This document shows positions 19,459-28,333 of a stretch of DNA of 64,000 nt, in pieces. Origin of the DNA: Pandoraea apista (lineage in GTDB: Bacteria > Pseudomonadota > Gammaproteobacteria > Burkholderiales > Burkholderiaceae); the NCBI RefSeq assembly GCF_001465595.2, contig NZ_CP013481.2, positions 2,542,001-2,606,000 of the forward strand, in the 5' to 3' direction. The notes beneath the pieces were generated by a model, which saw nothing but the letters and a program-made list of their open reading frames with translations, ran no database searches and was not told the origin of the DNA. A program made the position numbers and the translations under genes. Numbering within the stretch: position 1 is the stretch's first letter; each line of letters begins with the position of its first letter.

Positions 19459-19624
19459 GATGCGATCCTTGTTCATGTGGGTCTGAGAGGCGTGTCCTGC
19501 CGCAGGTTTCGCAAATCGCGGGCGCAGCAGGGCACGGGCGCCGGACCCAGCCCGGCGCAGTCGGAGAAACAATGCTTCAGGGAGTGGGGTGCTGCGCTAC
19601 AGCGCGCAGTCCCCGCATTCGCGC

Positions 19625-20278
19625 TTAGAGGTCGTTGTTGCGGATCAGACCGACCGCAATTCCTTCCAGCGCAAAGTCGCCGCTACCTTCATTGACGTTG
19701 ATGTTCTCAAAGTCAGGATTCTCGGCAATCAGTTCTACACCGCCCGGCACACGGTGAAACCGTTTAACGGTCACGTCGTCGCCAAGACGCGCCACGACGA
19801 TCTGACCTTCGCGGGCATCGGCGGCCTTCTGTACCGCCAGCAAATCGCCGTCGAGAATGCCTGCGTCGCGCATCGACATTCCGCGTACCTTCAGCAGGTA
19901 GTCGGGTTGGCGCGCGAACATGTTCGGGTCGCACTGGAAGTTGCGTTCAATATGTTCCTGCGCAAGGATCGGGCTGCCGGCAGCCACGCGGCCGACGAGA
20001 GGCAGAGACAACTGCATCAGGCCCATGTGCGGCAGCGTGAACTGGTGCGCTCCACCGGCTTCGTCCAGACGCTTGAGACGGATGCCTCGCGACTGCCCTG
20101 CAGCCAGTTCGATCACCCCTTTGCGCGCTAGCGCCCGCAGGTGTTCCTCCGCGGCATTGGCAGAAGAGAAGCCCAGTTCGGCGGCGATTTCAGCGCGTGT
20201 CGGCGGAAAGCCGGTGCGCTCGATCGCTTGTCGGACCAGTTCGTAGACCTGCTGTTGTCGGGCGGTAAGTTTGATCAT
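19625..20278 (-). CDS. lexA: SOS regulon repressor LexA
   Basis: 217 aa from the ATG complementary to 20276-20278 ([15 protein letters not shown]), the usual LexA start; longer in-frame codons cross the SOS boxes and are excluded. The winged helix is at 1-70 ([36 protein letters not shown]). The self-cleavage site Ala-Gly is in GRVAAGSPI. The catalytic Ser is in [13 protein letters not shown] and the Lys in DDVTVKRFH. LexA represses DNA-damage genes until RecA filaments stimulate autocleavage. Two SOS boxes lie immediately upstream, so it is autoregulated. Confidence 0.98.
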   Translation of the reverse strand: MIKLTARQQQVYELVRQAIERTGFPPTRAEIAAELGFSSANAAEEHLRALARKGVIELAAGQSRGIRLKRLDEAGGAHQFTLPHMGLMQLSLPLVGRVAAGSPILAQEHIERNFQCDPNMFARQPDYLLKVRGMSMRDAGILDGDLLAVQKAADAREGQIVVARLGDDVTVKRFHRVPGGVELIAENPDFENINVNEGSGDFALEGIAVGLIRNNDL

Positions 20279-20285
20279 GGCATCA

Positions 20286-20301
20286 CTGTATGGAAGCACA
20301 G
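20286..20301. promoter_or_regulatory. SOS box 1 (LexA operator) upstream of lexA
   Basis: CTGTATGGAAGCACAG fits CTGT-N8-ACAG exactly. It begins 8 bp before the lexA start codon on the template side. Confidence 0.8.
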
Positions 20302-20305
20302 GTGG

Positions 20306-20321
20306 CTGTATTTTTGTACAG
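20306..20321. promoter_or_regulatory. SOS box 2 (LexA operator) upstream of lexA
   Basis: CTGTATTTTTGTACAG fits CTGT-N8-ACAG with an AT-rich core close to the enterobacterial consensus. It is 20 bp centre to centre from box 1, about two helical turns. Confidence 0.9.
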
Positions 20322-20706
20322 TGTTTGCAAAAAGGCAAGGGAAAACTTCAAGTTGTGCATGAAGTTCTTGCTGCGCCCCGCATGCTTTTGGTCTCGTGCT
20401 GCGCGCGCAATAAATGCGATTCCAAAATGTTTCCCGTTACGAACGGCCGAACCGGGGTTGCACACCGGTCTTTCTCACGGTCATCGGCAAGAGAAGGGGG
20501 CTAGAGGGCGGCAATGAGCCGCAATGGCCGTCAGAGGCCGCCGGCAATGGCTCGGCGGGCGTTTGACCGGTCGGAATTCACGGTTCAGCACGATTTCTCT
20601 AATCCTTATTCCGGCATAAACAAAAGAAAAAATATTATTTTTAATTATTTAGCCGCCCTCATAGACTGGCCTCCTACACACGAGAAGCAAACAAGGAGCG
20701 CAAGTC
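20322..20706 (+). other. Intergenic region between lexA and sbp
   Basis: 385 bp without a credible gene. The lexA-proximal half is mixed in composition. The sbp-proximal part (20580-20660) is markedly AT-rich for this genome and probably carries the sbp promoter. A dyad resembling a CysB site is listed separately. Confidence 0.6.
20606..20619. promoter_or_regulatory. Dyad TTAT-N6-ATAA upstream of sbp (possible CysB site)
   Basis: TTATTCCGGCATAA lies in the AT-rich stretch about 90 bp before the sbp start. CysB sites in other bacteria carry similar TTAT/ATAA half-sites, and cysB is the last gene of this sulfate locus. Inference only. Confidence 0.35.
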
Positions 20707-21738
20707 ATGAGCAAAGCAGCACGGGGATGGAAAGCTAAAAAGCTGGCGGTCGCACTGGGCGGCCTGGCGCTGGCCGCTGGCATGACGATTCAGGCGCAGG
20801 CTGCGAGCCTGTCGCTGCTCAACGTGTCGTATGACCCGACGCGTGAGCTATATGCGGACTACAACAAGGCGTTCGAAGCCCACTACAAGCAGACCAGCGG
20901 CGACACGGTGACGGTGAAGGCTTCGCACGGTGGCTCGGGCAAGCAAGCCCGCACCGTGCTCGACGGTGCGCCCGCCGACGTTGTCACGCTCGGTATCTCT
21001 GCCGACATCGACGAACTGGCGCAAGCCGGTCTCGTGAACAAGGACTGGCAGAAACGCCTGCCGGATAACGCCACCCCGTACACCTCCACGATCGTGCTGC
21101 TGGTGCGCAAGGGCAACCCGAAGGGCATCAAGGACTGGGGCGACCTCGTCAAGCCGGGTATCAGCGTGGTGACGCCGAACCCGAAGACGTCGGCCGGCGC
21201 CCGCTGGAATTACCTTGCCGCGTGGCTCTACGCCCTTAAGCAACCGGGTGGCAACGAGCAAAAGGCGCAGGATTTCGTCAAGGCACTCTATAAGAACGTG
21301 GGCGTGCTCGATTCGGGCGCGCGCGGCGCGACCACGACTTTCGTGGAGCGCGGCATCGGCGACGTGCTGATCGCCTGGGAAAACGAAGCGCTGCTCTCGG
21401 TAAAGGATCTCGGTCCGGACAAGTTCGACATTGTGGTGCCGTCGTCTTCGATTCTGACGGAGCCGCCGGTGGCCGTAGTCGACAAGAATGTCGACAAGCA
21501 CGGTACCCGCAAGGCTGCCGAGGCCTATCTGCAATGGCTGTATTCGCCGCAAGGCCAGGAAATCGCCGCGAAGCACTTCTATCGTCCGCGCTCGCCGGAA
21601 ATCGCGAAGAAGTACGAGTCGCAATATCCGAAGCTCAAGCTCTACACCGTTGACGCCGATCTGGGCGGCTGGACCAAGACGCAGGCCAAGCATTTCGCCG
21701 ACGGCGGCATCTTCGACCAGATCTACACCAAGAAGTAA
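20707..21738 (+). CDS. sbp: Sulfate ABC transporter substrate-binding protein
   Basis: 343 aa. Periplasmic sulfate receptor feeding the CysTWA importer. A Sec signal peptide is clear: basic start [12 protein letters not shown], hydrophobic core [16 protein letters not shown] and cleavage near QAQA-AS. The mature protein shows the sulfate-binding family pattern [21 protein letters not shown], the binding-loop region [15 protein letters not shown], and the typical [16 protein letters not shown] and [27 protein letters not shown]. Full length for Sbp/CysP; I cannot separate sulfate from thiosulfate preference, though it is closer in style to Sbp. First gene of sbp-cysT-cysW-cysA, 24 bp before cysT. 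Confidence 0.96.
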   Translation: MSKAARGWKAKKLAVALGGLALAAGMTIQAQAASLSLLNVSYDPTRELYADYNKAFEAHYKQTSGDTVTVKASHGGSGKQARTVLDGAPADVVTLGISADIDELAQAGLVNKDWQKRLPDNATPYTSTIVLLVRKGNPKGIKDWGDLVKPGISVVTPNPKTSAGARWNYLAAWLYALKQPGGNEQKAQDFVKALYKNVGVLDSGARGATTTFVERGIGDVLIAWENEALLSVKDLGPDKFDIVVPSSSILTEPPVAVVDKNVDKHGTRKAAEAYLQWLYSPQGQEIAAKHFYRPRSPEIAKKYESQYPKLKLYTVDADLGGWTKTQAKHFADGGIFDQIYTKK

Positions 21739-21762
21739 CGTCACGACGAAAGGGACCATCGC

Positions 21763-22626
21763 ATGAGTACCGCATTGTTTCCCCTCTGGCGCAAGCCGAG
21801 TGCCTTGCCGGGCTTCGGCCTGACGATGGGCTACACCGTCGCCTACCTGAGCCTCGTGGTGCTGGTGCCGTTGCTGATGGTCTTCATCAAGGCAAGCTCG
21901 CTCGACTGGGCGAGTTTCGTTGCCGCAGTGAGTTCGCCGCGCGTGTTGGCGTCGTACCGCCTCACGTTCGGCATCTCGCTCGCGGCCGCCATTCTCAATG
22001 CCGTTTTCGGTTTCATTCTGGCGTGGGTGCTGGTGCGCTACACGTTCCCGGGCAAGCGTTTCGTCGACGCGCTGATCGACTTGCCGTTCGCGTTGCCTAC
22101 CTCCGTGGCGGGCATCGTGCTCGCGGCGATCTACGCACCGAATGGCTGGGTCGGACGCTGGTTCGAACCGCTTGGCATCAAGATCGCGTTCACGCCGTTG
22201 GGCATTTTCGTGGCGCTGACGTTCATCGGGTTGCCGTTCGTGGTGCGCACGCTCCAGCCGGTGCTCGAAGAGTTCGAGCGCGAACAGGAGGAGGCCGCGG
22301 CGTGCCTGGGCGCTACGCGCTGGCAGACGCTGCGTCACGTCATTCTCCCTGCCGTGCTGCCCGCGCTGCTGACCGGTTTTGCGCTGGCCTTCGCACGCGC
22401 GGTAGGCGAATACGGTTCGGTCATCTTTATCGCCGGCAACATTCCGATGGTCTCGGAGATCACGTCGTTGCTGATCGTGACCAAGCTCGAACAGTTCGAC
22501 TATGCGGGCGCTGCGGCACTGGCCGTCGTCATGCTGTTGATCTCGTTCGTGTTGCTGCTGCTGATCAACACCCTGCAATGGTGGCTGCAACGCCGTCATT
22601 CGGGCCGACGCGCCAGTGGCGTGTGA
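21763..22626 (+). CDS. cysT: Sulfate ABC transporter permease CysT
   Basis: 287 aa, also called CysU. Inner-membrane permease subunit that pairs with CysW. Six hydrophobic segments are visible, beginning with VAYLSLVVLVPLLMVFIKAS. The conserved EAA loop that contacts the ATPase reads EQEEAAACLGATRWQTLRHVILPAVLPALL. The segment DLPFALPTSVAGIVLAAIYAPNGWVGR is typical of CysT. Start ATG follows AAAGGGACCATCGC. It lies 30 bp upstream of cysW on the same transcript. Confidence 0.97.
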   Translation: MSTALFPLWRKPSALPGFGLTMGYTVAYLSLVVLVPLLMVFIKASSLDWASFVAAVSSPRVLASYRLTFGISLAAAILNAVFGFILAWVLVRYTFPGKRFVDALIDLPFALPTSVAGIVLAAIYAPNGWVGRWFEPLGIKIAFTPLGIFVALTFIGLPFVVRTLQPVLEEFEREQEEAAACLGATRWQTLRHVILPAVLPALLTGFALAFARAVGEYGSVIFIAGNIPMVSEITSLLIVTKLEQFDYAGAAALAVVMLLISFVLLLLINTLQWWLQRRHSGRRASGV

Positions 22627-22656
22627 TTCCGGAATACGAAAGAGAACGTTTCGACC

Positions 22657-23562
22657 ATGTCAGATTCACTCGCACTGTCGCGCACCTTGCCGCAAGCCGC
22701 CAAGGCCCGAAAGGCCGATCCGACCGATGAGCCCGCGCTCGTCAAGGCCGTGCTCATCGGTATCGCGCTGCTGTTCTTCGCATTGTTTCTGGTGCTGCCG
22801 CTCGCGTCGGTCTTCGTCACCGCGCTGGGCAAGGGCTTCGCCGCTTACTGGGATGGCCTGACGAACGACGACGCACTCTCCGCCATTCGCCTCACCGTGC
22901 TGATCGCGGTGATTGCCGTGCCGCTGAATCTGGTGTTCGGCGTGGCGGCGTCGTGGGCGATCGCGCGCTTCGACTTCAAGGGCAAGAGCGTGCTGACCAC
23001 GCTCATCGATCTGCCGTTTTCGGTCTCGCCGGTGATCGCCGGTCTTACGTTCCTGCTGATCTTCGGCCGGCAGGGGCCGATCTGGGACTTTCTCGACGCG
23101 CACAACCTGAAGATCGTGTTCGCGCTGCCGGGGCTGGTGCTGGCGACCGTGTTCGTCACGTTTCCCTTCGTGGCGCGAGAACTGATTCCGCTCATGCAGG
23201 CACAGGGCAGCGAGGAAGAGGAGGCTGCACGTGTGCTGGGCGCCAGCGGCTGGCAGGTGTTCACGCGCGTGACGCTGCCAAAAATCAAATGGGGCCTGTT
23301 GTACGGCGTGATTCTGTGTAATGCGCGCGCCATGGGCGAGTTCGGTGCCGTGTCGGTGGTCTCCGGACACATTCGCGGCGAGACGAACACGCTGCCGCTG
23401 CATGTGGAAATTGAATATAACGACTACCACACGGTGGGCGCGTTCGCGGCAGCGTCGATTCTCGCGTTGCTCGCACTCGCCACACTGGCCCTGAAGCTCT
23501 GGGCCGAACGCAAGCTGGCGCAGGACAAAGCCGCGCGTCGCGAAGACGCCGTGGCAGCCTGA
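22657..23562 (+). CDS. cysW: Sulfate ABC transporter permease CysW
   Basis: 301 aa. Second inner-membrane permease of the sulfate importer. A 30-residue polar N-terminus (KARKADPTDEPALVKA) precedes the first helix (VLIGIALLFFALFLVLPLASVF). The EAA loop EEEEAARVLGASGWQVFTRVTLPKIKWGLLYG is present. The segment FGAVSVVSGHIRGETNTLPLHVEIEYNDY is diagnostic for CysW. Located 27 bp before cysA. Confidence 0.97.
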   Translation: MSDSLALSRTLPQAAKARKADPTDEPALVKAVLIGIALLFFALFLVLPLASVFVTALGKGFAAYWDGLTNDDALSAIRLTVLIAVIAVPLNLVFGVAASWAIARFDFKGKSVLTTLIDLPFSVSPVIAGLTFLLIFGRQGPIWDFLDAHNLKIVFALPGLVLATVFVTFPFVARELIPLMQAQGSEEEEAARVLGASGWQVFTRVTLPKIKWGLLYGVILCNARAMGEFGAVSVVSGHIRGETNTLPLHVEIEYNDYHTVGAFAAASILALLALATLALKLWAERKLAQDKAARREDAVAA

Positions 23563-23589
23563 GCGAACATCGCATCGAGGAGCAAGACA

Positions 23590-24666
23590 ATGAGTATTCA
23601 GGTACAGCAGGTTTCGAAGCATTTCGGCGATTTCGCGGCGCTCGACGATGTCAGTCTCGAATTCCCCACGGGCGAACTGGTCGCGCTGCTCGGGCCGTCC
23701 GGCTGCGGCAAGACTACGCTGCTGCGCATTGTTGCCGGGCTGGAGTTTGCAGACGCCGGCCGCGTCGTGCTCAATGGCGAGGACGTGGCGTCCGTTGGCA
23801 CGCGTGAGCGTCAGGTGGGCTTCGTGTTCCAGCATTACGCGTTGTTCCGTCACATGACGGTGTTCGAGAACGTGGCGTTCGGCTTGCGTGTGAAGTCGCG
23901 CCGCGAACGCCTCTCGGACGCGCAAATTCGCACCAAGGTGCACGAATTGCTCGGTCTAGTGCAACTCGACTGGCTGGCAGATCACTACCCGGCGGAACTG
24001 TCGGGCGGCCAGCGTCAGCGTATTGCACTGGCACGCGCGCTGGCGGTCGAGCCGAAGGTGTTGCTGCTCGACGAACCATTCGGCGCGCTTGACGCCAAGG
24101 TGCGCAAGGAGTTGCGTAGCTGGCTGCGACGCCTGCACGACGAACTCCACATCACCACGATTTTCGTCACGCACGATCAGGAAGAAGCGCTGGAAGTGGC
24201 CGACCGTATCGTGCTGATGAATCGCGGCAAGGTTGAGCAGATCGGCGCGCCGCAGGACGTCTACGACACGCCGGAAAGCGCTTTCGTCTACGAATTTCTC
24301 GGTGCTGCGAACCGGCTCTCGGGGGAACTGCGTACGCACGACTTCATTGCAGACGCGGGGGCTTACCGCGTTACGGTGCACAAGGACGATCTGCCGGCGA
24401 TACCGCAGGATGGCCGCGCAATTGCGTATGTGCGGCCGCACGATCTCGCGCTGCTGCCGGCCCACGATAGCGGCCCGGGGATCAATGTGGCCGTGCGCCG
24501 CGCGATTCCGCTGGGCGGTACCGTGCGCGTGGAACTCGCGGCACCCGGCGACGCGGTGTGGGAGGCGGAACTCACGCGGTCGGGCTGGCAAGCGCTGGGT
24601 GCCGACGCCGGGGCCACGTTGCGGGCGGTGCCGCGTCAGTTGCGGGTGTTTTCCGCACAGGCGTGA
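23590..24666 (+). CDS. cysA: Sulfate/thiosulfate import ATP-binding protein CysA
   Basis: 358 aa. ABC ATPase that powers the CysTW permease. Walker [13 protein letters not shown] (about 36-47), Q-loop [24 protein letters not shown], signature [32 protein letters not shown] with Walker B, and the H-loop [15 protein letters not shown] are all intact. The C-terminal 110 residues form a TOBE domain ([22 protein letters not shown]). Start ATG follows GAGGAGCAAGACA, a good RBS. cysB follows after 133 bp. Confidence 0.97.
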   Translation: MSIQVQQVSKHFGDFAALDDVSLEFPTGELVALLGPSGCGKTTLLRIVAGLEFADAGRVVLNGEDVASVGTRERQVGFVFQHYALFRHMTVFENVAFGLRVKSRRERLSDAQIRTKVHELLGLVQLDWLADHYPAELSGGQRQRIALARALAVEPKVLLLDEPFGALDAKVRKELRSWLRRLHDELHITTIFVTHDQEEALEVADRIVLMNRGKVEQIGAPQDVYDTPESAFVYEFLGAANRLSGELRTHDFIADAGAYRVTVHKDDLPAIPQDGRAIAYVRPHDLALLPAHDSGPGINVAVRRAIPLGGTVRVELAAPGDAVWEAELTRSGWQALGADAGATLRAVPRQLRVFSAQA

Positions 24667-24799
24667 GCGCACGCCGCATCGATTGACGGCACCGGGCGAA
24701 GGCGCCGAACGACACAACAACAAGCTAACGCCATTTGGCACAGGTAATTGACGTCGCAAGACGTCGCGGACAGACAAAGCAACAGGGCGGAGTCACATC

Positions 24800-25738
24800 A
24801 TGAATTTCCAGCAATTGCGCTACGTGCGCGAAGCCGTTCGGCAGAACCTCAACCTGACGGAAGCGGCGAGTGCGCTGTACACGTCGCAGTCGGGCGTGAG
24901 CAAGCAGATCAAGGATCTCGAAGACGAACTCGGCGTCGACGTGTTCGTGCGTCGCGGCAAGCGTCTCACGGGACTGACCGAACCCGGCAAGGCAGTGCTG
25001 CAACTGATCGAGCGCATGCTGCTCGACGCCGAGAACCTGCGCCGGGTGGCGCGCCAGTTTGCGGATCAGGATAGCGGTCATCTCGTGGTGGCCACGACCC
25101 ACACGCAGGCGCGCTATGCGCTGCCGCAGGTCATCAAGCAGTTCACGAGCGTGTACCCGAAGGTGCATTTGGCGCTGCGTCAGGGCAGCCCGCGCCAGAT
25201 CGCGCAGATGGTCATCGACGGCGAAGCCGACATCGGTATCACGACCGAGGCGCTTGACCGCTTTCCCGATATCGTCACGTTCCCGTGCTATTCCTGGCAT
25301 CACGTTGCCGTCGTGCCGAAGGACCACCCGTTGGTCGGGCGCGAGAGTGTGACCCTTGCGGACATTGCCGAATATCCGATCATTACCTATGACGGCGATT
25401 TCACGGGGCGCTCGCATGTGGACAAGGCCTTTGCCGATCAGGGGCTGGTGCCGGATATCGTGCTGACGGCGTTGGATACGGACGTGATCAAGACGTACGT
25501 AGAGCTTGGCCTAGGCGTAGGCATCGTGGCGGCGATGGCGGTCGACCCGCGTAAGGATCAGGATCTGGCGGTGCTGGAACTCGACAATGCGTTTGAGCCG
25601 AGCACTACGCGGATCGGCTTGCGTCGCGGCGCGTTTCTGCGCTCGTATGCCTACCGTTTCATTGAAATGCTTGCCCCGGCGCTCAAGGAGCAGGAAATCT
25701 CGACGCAACTGCGCGAAGCGCTGGAGTTTGCCGCCTGA
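24800..25738 (+). CDS. cysB: LysR-type regulator CysB
   Basis: 312 aa. Activator of sulfur assimilation genes, responsive to N-acetylserine and sulfide in studied members. The N-terminal winged helix is typical of CysB/Cbl: MNFQQLRYVREAVRQNLNLTEAASALYTSQSGVSKQIKDLEDELGV in outline. The effector domain contains the CysB-like segments VATTHTQARYALPQVIKQF and EPSTTRIGLRRGAFLRSYAYRFIE. It lies after the sulfate uptake genes on the same strand, consistent with a linked regulator. Followed by a strong terminator. Confidence 0.95.
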   Translation: MNFQQLRYVREAVRQNLNLTEAASALYTSQSGVSKQIKDLEDELGVDVFVRRGKRLTGLTEPGKAVLQLIERMLLDAENLRRVARQFADQDSGHLVVATTHTQARYALPQVIKQFTSVYPKVHLALRQGSPRQIAQMVIDGEADIGITTEALDRFPDIVTFPCYSWHHVAVVPKDHPLVGRESVTLADIAEYPIITYDGDFTGRSHVDKAFADQGLVPDIVLTALDTDVIKTYVELGLGVGIVAAMAVDPRKDQDLAVLELDNAFEPSTTRIGLRRGAFLRSYAYRFIEMLAPALKEQEISTQLREALEFAA

Positions 25739-25831
25739 CGCGCGGCCAAAGCGCGACAGCCCGAGGCTGACCGGAACAGGTTTTCGAAGCGTTGTCCGGG
25801 TGGTCCGTGTCGCTCAGTCGTGTTCCGGATC

Positions 25832-25866
25832 ATCGATCCCGCCCACCGGGCGGGATCGATATTTTC
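25832..25866 (+). terminator. Terminator of the cys locus
   Basis: A perfect 13-bp stem (ATCGATCCCGCCC at 25832-25844 with GGGCGGGATCGAT at 25848-25860), 3-nt loop, then ATTTTC. The T-tract is short, but the stem is very strong. Confidence 0.75.
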
Positions 25867-25871
25867 AGCGA

Positions 25872-25900
25872 TTGGGAAGCCGGGCAGTATTGGATACAAT
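25872..25900 (+). promoter_or_regulatory. Promoter giving a probably leaderless asparaginase mRNA
   Basis: TTGGGA (25872-25877) and TACAAT (25895-25900) are 17 bp apart. The ATG begins at 25908, only 7 bases past the -10 box, so the expected start of transcription coincides with the start codon. Confidence 0.65.
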
Positions 25901-25907
25901 CGTTGAC

Positions 25908-26948
25908 ATGACTTTGACCTCATTCAACCCGATCCCTCATTACACCGTGTCCTCGGGCGATCTGCCGCGCATTGCGCTGCTCGCCACAGGCGGCACGATC
26001 GCGGGCAGCGCAGCCGATGCCACACGCACCGCCGGCTATCAGGCCGGGGCGCTCGGTGTTCAGGACCTGCTCGCGGCGGTTCCGGCGCTGGGCAGCGTCG
26101 CGCACATCCACGCGGAGCAAGTCGCGCAGATCGATAGCAAGGACATGAGCGTGGCGCTTTGGCAGAAACTCGCTGCACGCGTGAACGCCTTGCTCTCGCA
26201 GCCGGATGTGGCCGGTGCGGTGATTACGCACGGTACCGATACGCTCGAAGAGACTGCGTACTATCTGCACCTGACCGTCAATAGTCGCAAGCCGGTGGTG
26301 CTGACAGCCGCGATGCGTCCTGCAACAGCACTCTCGGCAGACGGGCCGCTCAATCTGCTCAATGCTGTGCGGGTCGCGACCGATCCGATTTCGGCGGGGC
26401 GGGGCGTGATGGTCGCCATTAACAACCAGATTCACTGCGCGCGCGACGTCATCAAGACGAGCACCTACAAGGTCGACGCCTTCCATTCGCCGGAAATCGG
26501 CGTGCTTGGCTGGGTACAGGACGAGCGCGTGGCATTCCAACGTGCGGCGCTGCAATATCACACCGTCGAGAGCGAGTTCGTCGGCCTCTCGGGCGAGTTG
26601 CCGGCAGTCGAGGTGGTGTCGAGCTATGCGGGGGTATCGCGGATTGCCGTCGATGCGCTCGTGGAAGCCGGCGTGCAGGGCATCGTGGTCGCGGGCACGG
26701 GCAACGGCTCGCTGCACTCGCTGTTGCAACAGGCGTTGGCCGAGGCGGTGCAGCGGGGTGTAACGGTCGTGCGGGCCGCCCGCGTGGGGAGCGGACATGT
26801 GATGCACAACGGCGCCGCCCCCGACGATCAGTACGGCTTTGTGAGCGCGGGCAATCTGCACCCGTACAAGGCGCGTGTTCTGCTGATGCTGGCATTGCAG
26901 GCAGGCGTGCCGCGCGAGCGCATGCAGAGCCTGTTCGTCGAGTATTGA
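25908..26948 (+). CDS. L-asparaginase, type II-like, without a visible signal peptide
   Basis: 346 aa. Converts asparagine to aspartate and ammonia. The catalytic motifs are intact: LATGGTIAGSA with the nucleophile Thr30, and THGTDTLEET with Thr110 and Asp111, plus the later Lys region VVLTAAMRPATALSADGPLNL. TIAG and overall pattern fit the type II (high-affinity) group, which is often periplasmic, yet the N-terminus MTLTSFNPIPHYTVSSGDLP has no hydrophobic core, so a cytoplasmic location is likely. The frame stays open far upstream, but that region contains the cys terminator and promoter, so this ATG is chosen. There is no Shine-Dalgarno before it. Confidence 0.93.
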   Translation: MTLTSFNPIPHYTVSSGDLPRIALLATGGTIAGSAADATRTAGYQAGALGVQDLLAAVPALGSVAHIHAEQVAQIDSKDMSVALWQKLAARVNALLSQPDVAGAVITHGTDTLEETAYYLHLTVNSRKPVVLTAAMRPATALSADGPLNLLNAVRVATDPISAGRGVMVAINNQIHCARDVIKTSTYKVDAFHSPEIGVLGWVQDERVAFQRAALQYHTVESEFVGLSGELPAVEVVSSYAGVSRIAVDALVEAGVQGIVVAGTGNGSLHSLLQQALAEAVQRGVTVVRAARVGSGHVMHNGAAPDDQYGFVSAGNLHPYKARVLLMLALQAGVPRERMQSLFVEY

Positions 26949-26984
26949 GCCGCGATCGGCCGGCAACGTGCCTTCGGCCGGGAC

Positions 26985-27028
26985 AAAAAAATACGGCGCC
27001 AGCCGCTCATTCGAACCACTTGCGCCGT
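26985..27028 (-). terminator. Terminator reading from the glxR side
   Basis: On the minus strand ACGGCGC (27022-27028) pairs with GCGCCGT (26993-26999) across a 22-nt loop and is followed by seven T (26985-26991). It lies 335 bp past the glxR stop. Confidence 0.6.
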
Positions 27029-27088
27029 GATGCTCGGCGAGGTGCCATGGACACTTCCGTCCTGGCGGCCAGTATCGGTAGTGCGGTC

Positions 27089-27115
27089 GGTACTGCCGGT
27101 ACTGCCGGTACTGCC
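27089..27115. repeat. 9-bp tandem repeat (GGTACTGCC)3
   Basis: Three exact copies in the gap between the asparaginase gene and glxR. No gene reading through it is supported. Confidence 0.9.
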
Positions 27116-27168
27116 GATACCGTCAATACTGCGGCCGATTTGCTGCGATACCTCACTTCTCCCTGCTG

Positions 27169-27193
27169 ACGGCTTTGACAGCCGTTTTCTTCG
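27169..27193 (+). terminator. Weak terminator on the asparaginase side
   Basis: Six-bp stem ACGGCT / AGCCGT with loop TTGAC, followed by TTTTCTTCGTCTTC-like pyrimidines. About 220 bp past the asparaginase stop. Confidence 0.4.
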
Positions 27194-27362
27194 TCTTCTC
27201 GCGAACTACCCTGTAAGCCGGTCGCGTCTCAGCGTCGCAGCGCGATCCGGCCGTGTGTCCGGATGTGACGTCGGCTGGCGGGCAGCGGACTTTCCAGCCC
27301 GGCGCCCGCCAACGTTCGTCGAATCTCCCTGATTGCCTGACGCTGCCGATACGCTAGGTCAG

Positions 27363-28244
27363 TTACGCCACGGTATGGTTGGACAGCATTTCCAGCGCGC
27401 GCACCATGCCCGAGTGATCCCATGCGGCGCCACCGTTGGCGGCACACGCGTTGAACAGTTCCTGGCACGTGGCCGTGTTCGGCAGCGACACGCCGAGGGC
27501 CTTGGCGCTCTGGAGTGCCAGATTCAGATCCTTCTGGTGCAGCGCGATGCGGAAGCCCGGCTCGAAGTTGCGCTTGACCATGCGCTCGCCATGCACTTCG
27601 AGAATGCGCGACGAAGCGAAGCCGCCCATCAGCGCCTCACGCACCTTGGCAGGATCGGCCCCCGCCTTCGAGGCGAACAGCAGGGCTTCGCCCACCGCTT
27701 CGATCGTCAGCGCGACCACGATCTGGTTGGCGACCTTGCAGGTCTGGCCAGCACCGCTCTCACCCACGAGCGTGATGTTCTTGCCCATCAGTTCGAAGAA
27801 CGGCTTCACGTCGTCGAACGCCGCTTGCGACCCGCCGACCATGATCGACAGCGAGGCAGCCTTCGCACCGACCTCGCCGCCCGAGACCGGGGCATCGAGG
27901 TATTCGGCGCCCAGCGCCTTGATCTTCTTGGCGTATTCCTTCGTTTCGATCGGCGAGATGGAGCTCATGTCGACGACGATTTTGCCGGCAGAGAGACCTT
28001 CGGCCAGACCGTCCTGACCGAACAGCACGGCGCCCACGTCCGGGGTGTCAGGCACCATCACGAAGACGATGTCGGCGCGCTTGGCGACTTCCTTGGCCGA
28101 TGTGCAGACGGTGGCCTGACCGTCGATCAGGTCTTGCGGGGGCGTGCGGCGCTCGTACAGGAACAGCTTGTGACCGGCGTTTTGCAGATGCTTCGCCATC
28201 GGCGCGCCCATGATGCCCAGACCAATGAAACCGAGTTGTGCCAT
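27363..28244 (-). CDS. glxR: 2-hydroxy-3-oxopropionate (tartronate semialdehyde) reductase
   Basis: 293 aa from the ATG complementary to 28242-28244 with AAGGAG 7 nt upstream. Reduces tartronate semialdehyde to glycerate with NAD(P)H. The beta-hydroxyacid dehydrogenase pattern is complete: Rossmann motif GFIGLGIMGAPMAKHL, substrate loop DAPVSGGEVGAKAASL, catalytic Lys in GQTCKVANQIVV, and the C-terminal HQKDLNLALQSAKAL. It takes the product of Gcl, encoded two genes upstream (gcl-hyi-glxR), so the pathway glyoxylate to glycerate is encoded in order. Confidence 0.96.
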   Translation of the reverse strand: MAQLGFIGLGIMGAPMAKHLQNAGHKLFLYERRTPPQDLIDGQATVCTSAKEVAKRADIVFVMVPDTPDVGAVLFGQDGLAEGLSAGKIVVDMSSISPIETKEYAKKIKALGAEYLDAPVSGGEVGAKAASLSIMVGGSQAAFDDVKPFFELMGKNITLVGESGAGQTCKVANQIVVALTIEAVGEALLFASKAGADPAKVREALMGGFASSRILEVHGERMVKRNFEPGFRIALHQKDLNLALQSAKALGVSLPNTATCQELFNACAANGGAAWDHSGMVRALEMLSNHTVA

Positions 28245-28333
28245 TTTGAGACTCCTTGTTGCCAAAGTTTGATGTGGGGTTCGCTGACGCCCGGACGAGC
28301 AGGGCGGTGGCGCGCAAGCGCATCCCCCGTGCT

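Larger units (their letters stand above)
26949..27362. other. Gene-free gap between convergent asparaginase and glxR
   Basis: 414 bp without a credible gene. It contains a minus-strand terminator (26985-27028), a 9-bp tandem repeat (27089-27115) and a weaker plus-strand terminator (27169-27193). The order of the two terminators implies that the two mRNAs overlap at their 3' ends. Confidence 0.6.

Noticed and set aside
20271..20517. Short frames in the lexA-sbp gap
   Set aside because: Several overlapping frames in all phases, none with RBS or protein-like composition; they cross the SOS boxes.
24736..24753. Sigma-54-like TGGCAC near cysB
   Set aside because: The second element (TTGA) is one base too far from TGGCAC and lacks the GC pair needed for a -12 site.
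26998..27030. T-loop-like GGTTCGAAT on the minus strand suggesting a tRNA
   Set aside because: No acceptor, D-arm or anticodon stem can be built around it; it lies in a terminator loop.
26945..27169. Short open frame over the 9-bp repeat downstream of asparaginase
   Set aside because: No RBS, repeat-encoded Thr/Ala/Gly sequence and it spans a terminator.
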